NCBI GenBank assembly: GCA_963575745.1
Contig: CAUYUJ010014615.1
Span: forward strand, 1,806,006-1,870,005
Reading direction: 5' to 3'
DNA length: 64,000 nucleotides
Source of the DNA: Prorocentrum cordatum
Taxonomy: Eukaryota > Sar > Dinophyceae > Prorocentrales > Prorocentraceae
In this document: positions 10,779-21,289 of the stretch, one piece after another
Numbering within the stretch: position 1 is the stretch's first letter
Layout of the letters: every line of letters begins with the position of its first letter
Made by a program: the position numbers and the translations under genes
The notes under the pieces: model-generated
Seen by the model: the letters and a program-made list of their open reading frames with translations, nothing else
What the model was told of the DNA's origin: nothing
The model's database searches: none

Positions 10779-12115
10779 TTAGGATGGAGGACGGAAGGAG
10801 GACATTGTGGGCGAGGGGAGGAGGGTGCAAAGCCCACCCCGCTGCCGCCGCCCAGGCCCCCTCCGCCACTGGCAGACGCCGCCGCGGCACCGAACGGGCC
10901 CGTCCAATGCGCCCGTCCCGCCGGGGACGGCGCTCTCCAGTACCTCCTCGATGGAGGCGTCGAAGAGGGGCAGCAGCTCCTCATGCAGGAAGCGGCGGTC
11001 CTCCTCCGCCCGCTCGTGGTAGGCCAGCAGCAGAGCCGCGCTGGACCCGGGGTGGCAGACCGCGAGGATGGTGCGCAGCAGGGCCCGGAGGCACGCAGGG
11101 TCCTCGACGGGGTAGATTTGTTTTGGGAGAAGAAGGGGTCGGACAACATGCTTCCACAGCTGGCGCCAAAACGTGGATGACACCACACGCCGAAGGCTGG
11201 GTTGGACAAGCGCGTTCCACTACTCGCAAAGGATCTACTCGCAAATGGTCTGGATCCGCCGCGGGGGATTTTACGAACAATACACAGAGAAAAAACAATG
11301 TTATTCGAACGTTTGCAAGTAGGCACTTTACGAGCAGTGGAACGCAACCGGTGATGGGTTATGAGGCATCGGGACGAGGCATGCGAGGTACGGCACGAGC
11401 GAGAGAACGGCTGCACTTGAGAACCGCAATCTTCCTCACCGAAATGGGGTCCTTGACGGGGTAGATGACGTCGGCGCCGATCACGACGTCGAAGCGCCCC
11501 CACGCGGCGGGCGGAACGTCACCCCACGCCAGCGTCTCGGCGCGGCAGCGGCCACCGAGCCCGTTGAGCTGGATGTTGCGGCGCAGGAGCTCCTGCATCT
11601 CCTCCTCTGGAAGAGAGGAGACTGGAGAGACTGGGCACAAGCATCAAAAGCACAGGCACCCCTGAGCGTGCAGTTTCTCTGCGCTCCCGGCAGGGTCGGG
11701 GCACCCGGGCCGTGATCGGCGAGGAAGAGGCCGTTGGGGGGGAAGGCCTTCCCCCTGGGGGCCCAGCCACCCCCTGCTCCTTGTCTGAGGTCGGGCCTGG
11801 CCCCCCTACAGGCGGACTGTGGGCGAAGAATGAGCAATACCCCAAAATACCCCCAAATAGCCCAAAGCAAAACAAAAACCAAAAAAAAAATGCAAGCATC
11901 GCCCCCAGACTATGTGCTGACTACTTTTGAATATCCCTCCCAGGGACACGCCCAACTTCATCCTTGTCGCTGAGGACCACCTCGGCCGCCCCGGCCAGCG
12001 CGGCGCCCAGCCCCGCCACGCCGGTGCCGGACCCCAGCTCCAGGCAGCGCGCCCCGCGCAGCAGCCCCGCGCAGCGCCCCGCGGCGGCGTGGCGCGCCAG
12101 CGCGAGGCCGGAGAG
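10779..12115 (-). CDS. Lysine methyltransferase-like protein (Methyltransf_16/METTL21 type), multi-exon, 5' end not found
   Basis: Three exons fit a class I SAM-dependent protein-lysine methyltransferase. Exon 12115-11963 carries the SAM-binding loop (CLELGSGTGVAGLGAAL, then VVLSDK). Exon 11606-11447 carries EEMQELLRRNIQLNGLGG and the post-strand-4 motif FDVVIGADVIYPVKDP. Exon 11102-10779 carries the C-terminal segment (ACLRALLRTIL, AYHERAEEDRRFL, LLPLFDASIEEVLE) and a stop at 10779. The order glycine loop, acidic residue, N-x-x-x-N region, GADVIY is diagnostic of the family. Junctions can be joined in frame as AG|GA at both ends, implying GA-AG introns or nearby GT alternatives; RNA is needed to decide. 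Introns are transposon-like (see the 11786 and 11212 elements). Substrate unknown. Upstream exons are missing; 13602-13757 is a weak candidate. Confidence 0.7.
11098..11466 (-). repeat. Intron bounded by 20-bp direct repeats
   Basis: GGGTCCTCGACGGGGTAGAT (11098-11117) and GGGTCCTTGACGGGGTAGAT (11447-11466) differ at one base. Both encode the IYPV(K/E)DP boundary of the methyltransferase exons. Removing one repeat plus the 329 bp between them restores the expected protein, so this looks like an intron created with a duplicated exonic target. On the minus strand GTGAGG lies just inside the 5' side. Confidence 0.65.
11212..11345. mobile_element. 134-bp inverted-repeat (MITE-like) element inside an intron
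   Basis: GCGTTCCACTACTCGCAAAG at the left end matches the reverse complement of the right end (GCGTTCCACTGCTCGTAAAG) for about 37 bp with scattered mismatches. The middle is AT-richer than the surrounding exons. No target duplication was clear at these borders; the whole lies inside the 20-bp direct repeats described separately. Confidence 0.6.
11786..11960 (-). mobile_element. Introner-like TIR element (GTCGGGCC family) forming a methyltransferase intron
   Basis: The left end TGAGGTCGGGCCTGGCCC and the right end GGGACACGCCCAACTTCA are imperfect inverted repeats of the family whose consensus end is TTAAGTCGGGCCTGTCCC. The flanks repeat TCCTTGTC at 11778-11785 and 11961-11968, an 8-bp target duplication. 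On the coding strand each copy reads GACAAGGA, giving AAG|GA at both intron ends, so the duplication itself supplies the splice junctions. The interior is AT-rich with ACCCCCAAA-type words shared with the element at 14278. Confidence 0.75.
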
Positions 12116-12139
12116 CCTGGGGAGTCACTGGGGGCACCG

Positions 12140-12560
12140 CCCCGCCGATGCCTCGGCGATGCCTCGGCACATGACTGAAGGGGCCCTGGGACACACAAAT
12201 GAGTACACACCAACAAAGAGGTTCCCCATATTTTCCCATATCTTCTGGGTTTCTGTCTTCCCCCTCACTTCCCATATTTTCCCACATTTTCTGGGAATCG
12301 ACGAAGAATTGTGTCTGTGTGTGTGTGTTTTCCCCTCCTGAATGACGGGAGCGACAACGTCGCCATCCAGACGTCCCTGTTTCGGGCGTTCGCTAATGGG
12401 GGGGCGATAGAGGGGGGGGATAAGAAAGGTGCACCTTTCGTGCACCTTGGGTGCCCCGTCGGGGCCCCAGGGGGCTCGTTTAGGGCCCCTTTAGGGCCCC
12501 TTTCGTGCAACCCTCGACGCCCCCCCATTGCCGAACGCCCCTGTTCGGACTTCTGGAGGC
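12140..12560. other. No gene recognised; short palindromes and a dispersed repeat
   Basis: Holds a CCATATTTTCCCA duplication (12226-12290), the ATTGTGTCTGTGTG repeat shared with the window start (about 12308), a palindrome AAAGGTGCACCTTT (12426-12439) and three spaced GGGCCCCTTT words. I see no coding signal. Confidence 0.5.
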
Positions 12561-12915
12561 CTCCGGGAGCAGATCCAGAGCCCGAGCTTCTCCACCCCAA
12601 CGTCAGCGATGCATCGATGCATCGGCGGAGCGGCACGATCGCGGGACCCCGCTCCCCGTCTGGTTTTCGGGTCACTGACTCGGGCCTCCAGCGGCCGTGC
12701 CGGGAGACTCGGGCACCACCCCGAACACGCTCCCTCGGCGAGGAGCAGCCCCTCGAGAGCACAGCGAGGCTGGAGAGCCGCCGAGAAGCGACGATCGGGT
12801 CCGAAAGCCTCGGACCTCGAGGGACCCGCACGCTGGCTAACCTCGAACGCCGGAAGCCTCGAGCCTCGAGCCTGGAATGTCGGAAAGCCTGGAACGCATG
12901 AAGACCTCGAACGTC

Positions 12916-12985
<70 letters not shown>

Positions 12986-13017
12986 GCGGCGGCGGCGGCG
13001 GCGGCAGCAGCAGCAGC

Positions 13018-13051
<34 letters not shown>

Positions 13052-13053
13052 GC

Positions 13054-13084
<31 letters not shown>

Positions 13085-13272
13085 GCGGCGGCGGCGGCGG
13101 CAGCGGCGGCCGCCGGGGAGCACAGAGCCAGCGGGGGCCCGCGCGGCAGGCAGGAGGGGCGCGGAGCCGCCACTGTTGGACGGGGCACGCGCGCGGCGAG
13201 CTCGCCGCGCCTTCCGCTGCCGCTTGGGGCCGCCGCCCGCCGCCGCCGGCCGCCGCCGCCGACGACGACGAC

Positions 13273-13310
<38 letters not shown>

Positions 13311-13351
13311 CGAGGGACGACGGACCGGACGGACGGACGGGACGGAACGGA

Positions 13352-13431
<80 letters not shown>

Positions 13432-13575
13432 ACGACGACGACGACGACGACGACGGACGACGGACGACGGACGACGGACGACGGACGACGGACGACGGAC
13501 GACGGACGACGGACGACGGACGACGGACGACGGACGGACGACGACGGACGGACGACGACAGCGACGAGCGGGCCA
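12916..13575. repeat. AGC/GGC, GAC and GGACGAC arrays
   Basis: 12918-13110 is AGC and GGC triplets, 13260-13460 is GAC triplets, and 13456-13540 is a heptamer GGACGAC. The 300-400-codon open frames on both strands (poly-Ala, poly-Gly, poly-Thr) are artefacts of these arrays. Confidence 0.9.
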
Positions 13576-13601
13576 GACGTAAGCTCTAAAGGCTCGTGCT
13601 C

Positions 13602-13757
13602 ACGCCTGGCCCGCCCTGGGGCCCGCGGGAGCCAGCAGTGGGCGCCCAGAAACCGGCCGGGCAGCGAGCAGAGCAGCAGGGGCACCGCGGCGCCCACGTC
13701 CACCTGCAGGGCGGCGCGCGGGAGCAAGAGGGCCGAGGGGCCTCTCGAGACGAGCAC
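13602..13757 (-). CDS. Exon-like open segment, possibly an upstream exon of the methyltransferase gene
   Basis: Between two triplet arrays this segment has strongly G/C-ending codons and an ordinary, non-repetitive peptide (ALLLPRAALQVDVGAAVPLL, then a Leu/Cys-rich stretch and GRFLGAHCWLPRAPG). It ends at AG|GCGTGAG, which would suit a GC donor. Its strand and position fit an upstream exon of the gene at 10779-12115, but I recognise no domain, and it may be spurious. Confidence 0.22.
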
Positions 13758-14095
13758 CTCCTCCTCCTCCTCCTACCCCTCCCCTCCTCCCCCTCCTCCT
13801 CCCCTCCTCCTCCTCCTCCTCCTCCTCATCCTCCTCCTCCTCCCTCCTATCCCTCCTCCTCCTCCTCCTCCTCCCTCCTCTCTCCTCCCCTCCTCCTCCT
13901 CCTCCTCTCCTCCTCCTCCTCCTCCTCCTCCTCCTCCTCCTCCTCTCCTCCCCCTCCCCCTCCCCTCTCCTCCTCCTCCCCCTCCGCCTCCTCCTCCTCC
14001 TCCTCCTCCTCCTCCTCCCCTCCTCCTTCCTCCTCCTCCTCCTCCTCCTCCTCCTCCTCCTCCTCCTCCTCCTCCTCCATGTTTGTCCTCCTCCT
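13758..14095. repeat. (CTC)n array
   Basis: About 335 bp of CTC triplets with CCCTCC interruptions; Ser, Pro and Leu or Glu and Gly homopolymer frames only. Confidence 0.9.
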
Positions 14096-14569
14096 CCTTG
14101 TTTGTCCTTCTCCTCCTCCTCCTAGCACAGAAGGTCGGCGGAACCGGCCGCAAAGCCTCCGCAGAAAGCCGGAGAAGCCACCATAGATGAGCACCTCCAC
14201 GGGCGAAGCCCTGAAGCAAGCGCGCCCAGGGGAGGGAATCGGACATGGCAGGAGTCTTCCGTAAACGGACGCTAGCCTTAGGTCGGGCCTGTCCCCCTAC
14301 AGGGGGATTTTAGACGAAAAATAAAAAAATACCCCCAAAAAATATTCGCCGGCCCAACGGGCCAGGGCGTGCTAAGATCTCCGGTAACTGGTTAACAGTA
14401 TTAACAGTATTTCTAGTTCGCGCGCGCGGGGCGGCCCCTGGGGGTCCCCCGGCGAAAAGTACCCCGACCAACGCCCGGTCGCCGCCCGACCGCCGCCCGA
14501 CCGCCGCCCGACCAAGTCTACTCAGAGATGGTTTTCCTTCTGGGTGCGGCCTCTCAGGCTCCCCAGAGC

Positions 14570-15200
14570 GCGCTCAGAGTGCCCCAAGAGGCCCCCAAGA
14601 CTGCCCAAGAGGCCCCCGAGACGCCCAAAGAGCGCTCGAAGACGCCGAAGATGACCCCAAGACGGCCCAAAAGGCCCCCAAGACAGCCCAAGAGGCCTCC
14701 AAGACGCCCCAAGAGCCTTCCAAGAGGCCTCCGAAGAGAGCCCCAAGAGGCCAAAATCGTTGATTTTCATTGGTTGTTTCGATGTTTTTTGTGTTCTGGC
14801 TTTTTCGGCTTCCGGACGCTCCAAGACGGCCCAAGAGGCCCCCAAGACCGCTCCAAGACGGCCCACGAAGCTCCCAAGACGGCGCCGAAACGACCCAAGA
14901 GAGCCCTCAAGACGGCCCAAGTGCCGCCCAAGACGGACCAAGAGGCCCCAAGACGGGCCCAAGAGGGACTCAGGAGGGATACCGAGAACTCAAAAATGGA
15001 GCCCTCCGTCCCAGAAGGCGCCCAGGAGGTCCCAAAGAGGCCCCAAGAGGCCTCCAAGAGGCCCCAAGATGTCGCCAAGAGGCCCCAGGAGACTCCCAGG
15101 AGGCCCAAAAGAAGCCCCAGAAGGCTTCAAACATGTCTCCCAGGCGCCCCCGAACGGCCTCTCAACAGACCCCAAGAGGCCCCCCAAAGAAGCATCTTGA
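14570..15200 (+). repeat. CAAGAGGCC-word dispersed repeat, block 2 (inside TIR element)
   Basis: Plus-strand series of CCAAGACGGCC and CAAGAGGCC words, interrupted at 14757-14828 by the family's AT-rich spacer (TTGGTTGTTTCGATG, then TTTTTCGGCTTCC). A 291-codon frame with Pro-Arg-Arg-Pro-Lys repeats crosses it but matches the other blocks only at the DNA level. Confidence 0.7.
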
Positions 15201-15426
15201 CGACGACTCTATTTCGCCCCATCGAGAGACGACCCCCAGGGAACTGCTTCACCATCAAAACTCCCCACGCAACGCGTCCGAACGACACCCGCCCCCAAGA
15301 GCGCAACATGGGCAACGAACACACAGACAAAAACCAGCGATGCCATATCACGGGCCGGCGGAATGAGCGAAGCGATTCAATAAAAAATACCCCCAAAAAA
15401 TGATCAAAAGATGCCCAAAAATACTT

Positions 15427-15452
15427 AAAAAATAATCCCCTGATTATTTTTT
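15427..15452. repeat. AT-rich hairpin near element right end
   Basis: AAAAAATAATC (15427-15437) pairs with GATTATTTTTT (15442-15452) around a 4-nt loop, just inside the right end of the 14278-15497 element. Confidence 0.7.
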
Positions 15453-15506
15453 GGCAATTTTTGAATATTCCCCCTGCCGAGGGACAGGCCCGACTTAACG
15501 CTAGCC

Positions 15507-17495
15507 AGGGGATTCCGGCGGAGCTCTTCCTGCCTTGAAGAAAGGAAGGGTCGTGGGGGGTAGGGTCGAGGGGGGGGGCGGCCTTCCGAAGCCCAAGCCA
15601 GGGGCCCGGATCGAGTCGTGACGTCGGGCCAGAGCGGGAGCGAGCCACACCGCACCCGGAATCGAGGCACGGGGGATCGGGTCGGCTCGAACTGCACCGC
15701 GGACAGCCCTGCCTCCTGGAGGCTGCGGAGAGGCCGAGCCCTTTCGAGGACCACCCCGCCTCCCCGAAGGCCGCCGTCCCGGGGGGCTTCCTCGCGCACG
15801 GGGTCCGAAGATCGCGCCGCATCGCCGATGTCTTCGACGTGGCGATGCCATCGATGACACCGGAATGCAGTTGGAGCTCGACCACAGGAAACCTTCCACA
15901 AGAAACCCAGCCCGGAGACCCCAGAACGTCTTGTGACCTTTGGCGTGGGAACGTCACTCTGTCCATAGCAAAACCGTCGAACCCCACTCCCCCAAAAAAA
16001 CAGGGCACTTTGGAGGCAATCAGGATGTTTTTTGACCTGGCAGTTTTGACACACGATCGCCATCAGGACCTCGGAAAAGAGGTCGGCCCCGACAGAACTG
16101 GGGCAACATGGGGATGAACAATTGTCTACGCGTGGCCGGCTCCGCCGCTCGCCTTGCTGATTACTTCCGCCCGGAGGGCGGTGCAGCTCGAGCTTGGGCG
16201 TCGGCCGTGCGATTGTGGCACATGTAATGCATGTTTCCCATCTCTGCTGGCGCACCGTCTTGTGCAAGGCTTCTGACTGACTAACTGACTTTCCACTGTG
16301 CAAGGAAGATCGGACTCTGGATCTCCTCCGGCCCCGCTCAGAGTGCCTGCACGGAGGGCCCGCACGCTCCCAGACGGAGTCTCCACAGAGGTCCCCAGGG
16401 ACACCCAGCGGATGGCTCCCAGGCCCCCAGGAGGCTTCGGAGTCCTCGGGGGTCCCTCGCGGGCCTCTGGAGGCTTCCGCAGGCCCACAAAGAGCCAAAC
16501 GAGCCCAAAAACCTGGACCGTCGAATCCCGAGGAGGAGACGGAGCAGCAGGAGGAGCAAGAGGCCGAGGAGGAGGCGGAGGAGGCGGAGGCAGAGGCAGA
16601 CGAGGAGGGACGGGAAGGGGGGAGAAGGGACGGGAGGAAGATTCGCTGGCAAGGATTCGGATCGATGCCGTCCTCGCGGCACAGCCCGCACCCGCCCCCA
16701 ACATCACCGTGAAAGTCGAAACCAGCACAGCAAACCTGGGCGCAGGGAAGGCCATCAATGAACAGGCGCAGCTCGCGCCAAGTCTGGACGTCGCGGAATC
16801 GGCCCACCTCTCTAACAGGGGCTGGCCGTCAGCTGGCTGGGGTCCCGCAGGGCGACCCAGATCCGCTCCTCTGCCGCCTCTTCCTCGGGTGAAGGGACCC
16901 TACCAGTGGCTAAGAGGACACGTCAGGAGCCTCAGAGAGCACTTCTCCCAGGTCTCTCGGCGCGGCCTCGGCTGACAGAACAGGTCCCTGGGTCCGAGGG
17001 TCCACCGCTTTGTTGGCTCTGGGCACCTCTTCAACACAAACACGCTCACGCATCGCAGCGAGGACCGACTTCGGCGGGCCCTTTACGAGACTTTCCCGAG
17101 CAACGAACCTCCAAATGACGGAAGTCTTCCGTCGCATACTTCCCACACTCATGGCAACCGCTGGGCCTGCGAGCATCGGCGATGCATCGGCGATGCGGCG
17201 CGATCCTCCGACCCCATCGGCTCGGACCCCAGTTGTGGGCACTCTGTTGTGCCGTGCCCAGGACACCTCCTCTGGGGCCTCCCAGCGCCTCTCGCGCTGC
17301 CGCGCCATGCGCTCCTCTCGGGCTGGAGGCACGGAAGGGGGGGGGGGAATACGGCCATCGTGATACAGTCAACCCGCGTGATGAGGATGGGCAACTGTCC
17401 CAAGGATGCCCTTGCAGCCTTGCCTCCTCGGCCCATCCTTAGCGACGTTCGCTGGCCGTCCTCGTTCGAAAAACGTCAACATCGCCTTCTAAGGC
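15507..17495. other. No confident gene; long anonymous open frames
   Basis: A minus-strand frame stays open for 460 codons (15425-16807) with a Ser-rich middle. It crosses the end of the TIR element and has no motif I recognise, so I do not call it. The CG-rich word GATGCATCGGCGATGCGGCG (17177-17200) recurs inverted near 15811. The sequence is moderately complex and could hide short exons. Confidence 0.4.
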
Positions 17496-17506
17496 CCTTG
17501 AATTGA

Positions 17507-17683
17507 GGGATGAAAAAACGACCCTACCCTGGGTTACAAGTGCGTGGTCTGCAAACCTCCTGGGAACCCCCAAAGCCTAGAGCCGCCAGGACGCGGCACA
17601 TCACGCAGGGTTTACCCTGTCAGCCCACAGGAGTTTCAGCGCACAGCGCATCGTAAACCAGGGTAGGGGCGTTTTTTCTGCCC
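17507..17683. mobile_element. Candidate 177-bp TIR element
   Basis: Left end GGGATGAAAAAACG then ACCCTACCCTGGGTTAC; the right end reversed reads GGGCAGAAAAAACG then CCCCTACCCTGGTTTAC, about 30 bp of imperfect inverted repeat. The flanks TTGAATTGA and TTGATTGAA resemble an eroded 9-bp duplication. The sequences of the ends differ from the GTCGGGCC family. Confidence 0.55.
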
Positions 17684-18037
17684 TTGATTGAATCCTTACC
17701 GCGCGTCCTTACTGTACGGGCTGCCTGCAGATGAGGAATGAGGAACGAGGAGGCGTCTCTGGCCACAGCGAGCCTCGGCCACGCAGAGGCTCCGCGGCCA
17801 GGGCTGAGGAGCGGCCGCGCAAACCAGACCCCCTCCTGAGCCCAAGGCGGCCAGTAGCCCAGTGCCTTGGCTGCAGAGAAATCAGCGAGTCAATTCACGC
17901 AGCGAATTTTCCCGGTGCCTCCCGGAGCCAGAGGCACCCACGTATCGAGGAAAGCGGTCGGCAGCCGCGTGTAGCAGGTTTCGCCCCCCCCCCTGCTCCT
18001 ATCTTCAGTGGTGTCAGGCGGCCTCCTGAACCCCAGT

Positions 18038-18191
18038 AGAGGAGGAGGAGGAGGAGGAGGAGGAGGAGGAGGAGGAGGAGGAGGAGATAGAGGAGGAGGA
18101 GGAGTAGAGGAGGAGGAGGATGAGGAGGAGGAGGAGGAGGAGGAAGAGGAGGAGGAGGAGGAGGAGGAGGAGATGGAGGAGGAGGAGGTGG

Positions 18192-18228
<37 letters not shown>

Positions 18229-18292
18229 AGAGCAGGAGGAGGTGGAGGAGCGAGGACGGAGGAGGAGACGAAAGAAGGAGGCGGCGGAGGAG
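18038..18292. repeat. (GGA)n array
   Basis: GGA triplets with GAGCAGGAGCAG interruption (18190-18235). Poly-Glu and poly-Gly frames are not called as genes. The 18300-18840 flank shows no recognisable gene. Confidence 0.9.
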
Positions 18293-18916
18293 GAGAGGAT
18301 TGATGTGAATTTGGTTAGCTGCTCTAGCTGTGGTGTGCTCTCGTCCCCTCGCATTGCCAGCTTGCCCTCTTCTTTTTTTGGGTACTTTCCAGGATGGGGG
18401 AAGAAGATTTGCGACAGGCTAGATCGGGGCGAGCACAGGCACACTGCATCGGGGCAGTCCCGCGTTCGCAGGGTGTTGGAGGCCATCCCCATGCCCTGAT
18501 ATTCACCTGGCTTTTCGCAAGTGTTGCGCGTCGGTGACCCATCGGCGCGCAATGCCTTGCGTAGGAGTAGGAGTAGCAGGAGAACGCCCCAGCTCCCTCC
18601 CTCGTCCGCCCTCCCATCCCCCACGGGCCCCTCTCCTCCGCGGAGGCCCCCGCAGGCCGAAGAGCAGCCGAGCCGAGCCGACGACCCCACGAGGAGGAGG
18701 AGGAGGAGGACAGGACAGGACAGGACATCCGCATGAGGGGGTCAACGTCAATGCGCCCGCTAAGGTGCAGTGCAGAGCGTATGCGTACTTCCCCTGCGTG
18801 AGTGTTATGCAGCAAGGACTCGACAGCCCTTCGACATCGTAAGGAGGAGGAGGAGGAGCAGCAGCAGGAGGGCGAGGAGTTGTTTGGGGCGCTGGGAACA
18901 GGAAAAAACACACTAC

Positions 18917-19156
<240 letters not shown>

Positions 19157-19359
19157 TACCATCCCCAGTGTTCATCCCCAGTGTTCATCCCCAGTGTCCA
19201 TCCTCAGTGTCCATCCTGAGTGTCCATCCTGAGTGTCCATCCTGACTGTCCCCCCGGGAAGCCGGGAGGCGCAGTACCGGCCAGATGTCAGGGGATGTGC
19301 GGGATCTCCGAGTCGGAGTCCCACTTTGAAAAAAATCGAGAATTCTGGGAAGTACCTTT

Positions 19360-19512
19360 TTCCCTACCTAGGCTCTGCCTAGAAAGTTCTTACTCTCTGA
19401 GCTTAAAGGGGCCGGGCAGTGGAAAGCGCCCCGGGCGGCTCCCCCGGCATCCGCCCCGCGGTTCCCCCAGTTGCGCCCCCTTAGCTTAGCGTCGCTTATC
19501 TCATCTTAGCTT
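19360..19512 (+). repeat. 150-bp dispersed repeat (SINE-like?), copy 1
   Basis: Begins TTCCCTACCTAGGCTCTGCC. Its middle is TTACTCTCTGAGCTTAAAGG followed by GGCCGGGCAGTGG, and it ends CATCTTAGCTT. Two further direct copies lie at 20468 and 22153. Each copy abuts a microsatellite, and the 3' end resembles the GCTTA pentamer that expands beside copies 2 and 3. I found no clear RNA polymerase III boxes, so the SINE label is speculative. Confidence 0.6.
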
Positions 19513-19600
19513 GCATGCATACATACATACACCAATACACCTATACATCTATACACCTATACATGCATACATACACATACATGCATAAATACATACGTAC
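19505..19600. repeat. CATA/CACCTATA tetranucleotide tract
   Basis: Repeats of ATACATAC and ACACCTATACATC, with a TACGTACGTACG run at its right end. No gene. Confidence 0.8.
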
Positions 19601-19734
19601 GTACGTGATCAGCCTCATCGCTGACCCAGATGGCCAAGTCGTGCGGTAGTAGACCGGATACGGAGCATTCTCAAGCACACCCGGTGAGCGAATGCGAAAA
19701 CATGCGTGTGTATGTGTCTCTGTGCGCAGGCAAA

Positions 19735-19835
19735 GCAAAAACAAAATCAAGCAAAAGCAAAAACAAAATCAAAGCAAAAGCAACAGCGAAAGCAAAAGCA
19801 AAGGCACGGCAATGCAAAGCAAAAACAAAATCAAT
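19735..19835. repeat. AAGCAAAAGCAAAA repeat
   Basis: Degenerate repeats of GCAAAAACAAAATCAA leading into the GATGTA array. Confidence 0.75.
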
Positions 19836-19842
19836 GCGAAAG

Positions 19843-20372
19843 TGTAGATGTAGATGTAGATGTAGATGTAGGTGTAGATGTAGATGTAGATGTAGATGTA
19901 GATGTAGATGTAGATGTAGATGTAGATGTAGATGTAGATGTAGATGTAGATGTAGATGTAGATGTATATGTAGATGTAGATGTAGATGTAGATGTAGATG
20001 TAGATGTAGATGTAGATGTAGATGTAGATGTAGATGTAGATGTAGATGTAGATGTAGATGTAGATGTAGATGTAGATGTAGATGTAGATGTAGATGTAGA
20101 TGTAGATGTAGATGTAGATGTAGATGTAGATGTAGATGTAGATGTAGATGTAGATGTAGATAGATGTAGATGTAGATGTAGATGTAGATGTAGATGTAGA
20201 TGTAGATGTAGATGTAGATGTAGATGTAGATGTGTAGATGTAGATGTAGATGTAGATGTAGATGTAGATGTAGATGTAGATGTAGATGTAGATGTAGATG
20301 TAGATGTAGATGTAGATGTAGATGTAGATGTAGATGTAGATGTAGATGTAGATGTAGTGTAGATGTAGGTGT
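19843..20372. repeat. (GATGTA)n hexanucleotide array
   Basis: About 530 bp of nearly perfect GATGTA with phase slips at 20160 and 20232. Frames encode Asp-Val, Arg-Cys or Ser-Thr dipeptides only. Confidence 0.95.
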
Positions 20373-20467
20373 AGATGTAGATGTACATGTGAGTCTCGCT
20401 GTTGATGTTGATGTTGATGTAGATGCAGGTGTAGATGTTAATGTAGCTGTCGGTGTAGATGTAGATG

Positions 20468-20625
20468 TTCCCTACCTAGGCTCTGCCTAGAAGGGTTCTT
20501 ACTCTCTGGGCTTAAAGGAGCTGGGCAGTGGAAAGCGCCCCGGGCGGTTCCCCCAGCATCCGCCCCGCGGTTCCCCCAGCTACGTCCCCTTAGGTTAGCG
20601 TTGCTTATCTCATCTTAGTTTAGCT
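20468..20625 (+). repeat. 150-bp dispersed repeat, copy 2
   Basis: Matches the copy at 19360 almost throughout (TTCCCTACCTAGGCTCTGCC at the start), with small differences such as CTGGGCTTAAAGGAG. It runs straight into TTAGC pentamers at 20630. Confidence 0.65.
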
Positions 20626-20629
20626 TGTT

Positions 20630-21215
20630 TCATCTTAGCTTAGCTTAGCTTCATCTTAGCTCAGGTTTAGTTTAGCTGAGCTTAGCTTCATCTTAGCTTC
20701 GCTGAGCTTTAGCATAGCAAAGCATAGCATAGCATAGCGTAGCATAACATAGCGCAGTATAGCATATCATAGCATAGCATAGCATAGCATAGCATGGCGC
20801 AGCATAGCATAGCACAGCATAGCGCAGCACAGCACAGCATAGCACAGCGCAGCATACCATAACATAGCATTCGCATAGCATAGCATAGCATAGCATAGCC
20901 AAGCATAGCATAGCATAGCATAGTATAGCATAGCATAGCATAGCGCAGCATAGCATAGCATAGCATAGCATAGCATGACATAGCATGGCATAGTATAGCA
21001 TAGCATAGCATATCATAGTTTAGCATATCATAGCATAGCATAGCATAGCTTAGCATAGCACAGCGCAGCATGACATAGCATAGCATAGCTTAGCTTAGCT
21101 TAGCATAGCATAGCATATCATAGCATAGCAAAGCATAGCATAGCGCAGCATAGCATAGCATAGCATAGCTTAGCATAGCATGGCATAGCATGGCATAGCA
21201 TAGCATGGCATAGCA
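20630..21215. repeat. (TTAGC)n to (ATAGC)n pentanucleotide array
   Basis: Starts as TTAGC, matching the tail of the adjacent 150-bp repeat, and becomes ATAGC with GCGC and TGGC variants. Poly-Met/Leu/Cys/Tyr frames are artefacts. Confidence 0.9.
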
Positions 21216-21289
21216 ACTAATGCTGCTTTCCTAGGGGCTCCACCTTCTAGGTAGGGTCGCACTGGCGCAATTTTCCTCGAAAAATCATC

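Larger units (their letters stand above)
14278..15497. mobile_element. 1.22-kb TIR element (GTCGGGCC family) with 9-bp target duplication
   Basis: Ends TTAGGTCGGGCCTGTCCC (from 14278) and GGGACAGGCCCGACTTA (to 15497) are inverted repeats extending through the AGGGGGA segment. The flanks carry an identical 9-bp duplication ACGCTAGCC (14269-14277 and 15498-15506). The interior holds a CAAGAGGCC-word block (14570-15200) and AT-rich ATACCCCCAAAAAAT words near both ends. No transposase is visible, so it is non-autonomous. A 9-bp duplication fits Mutator-like transposition; this assignment is inference. Confidence 0.85.

Noticed and set aside
10106-11464. 452-codon plus-strand frame opposite the methyltransferase exons
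   Set aside because: The minus strand carries recognisable SAM-binding motifs; the plus frame is antisense and low-complexity.
15425-16807. 460-codon minus-strand open frame
   Set aside because: It crosses the border of a TIR element, has no motif and no consistent codon bias; the length can arise in GC-rich sequence.
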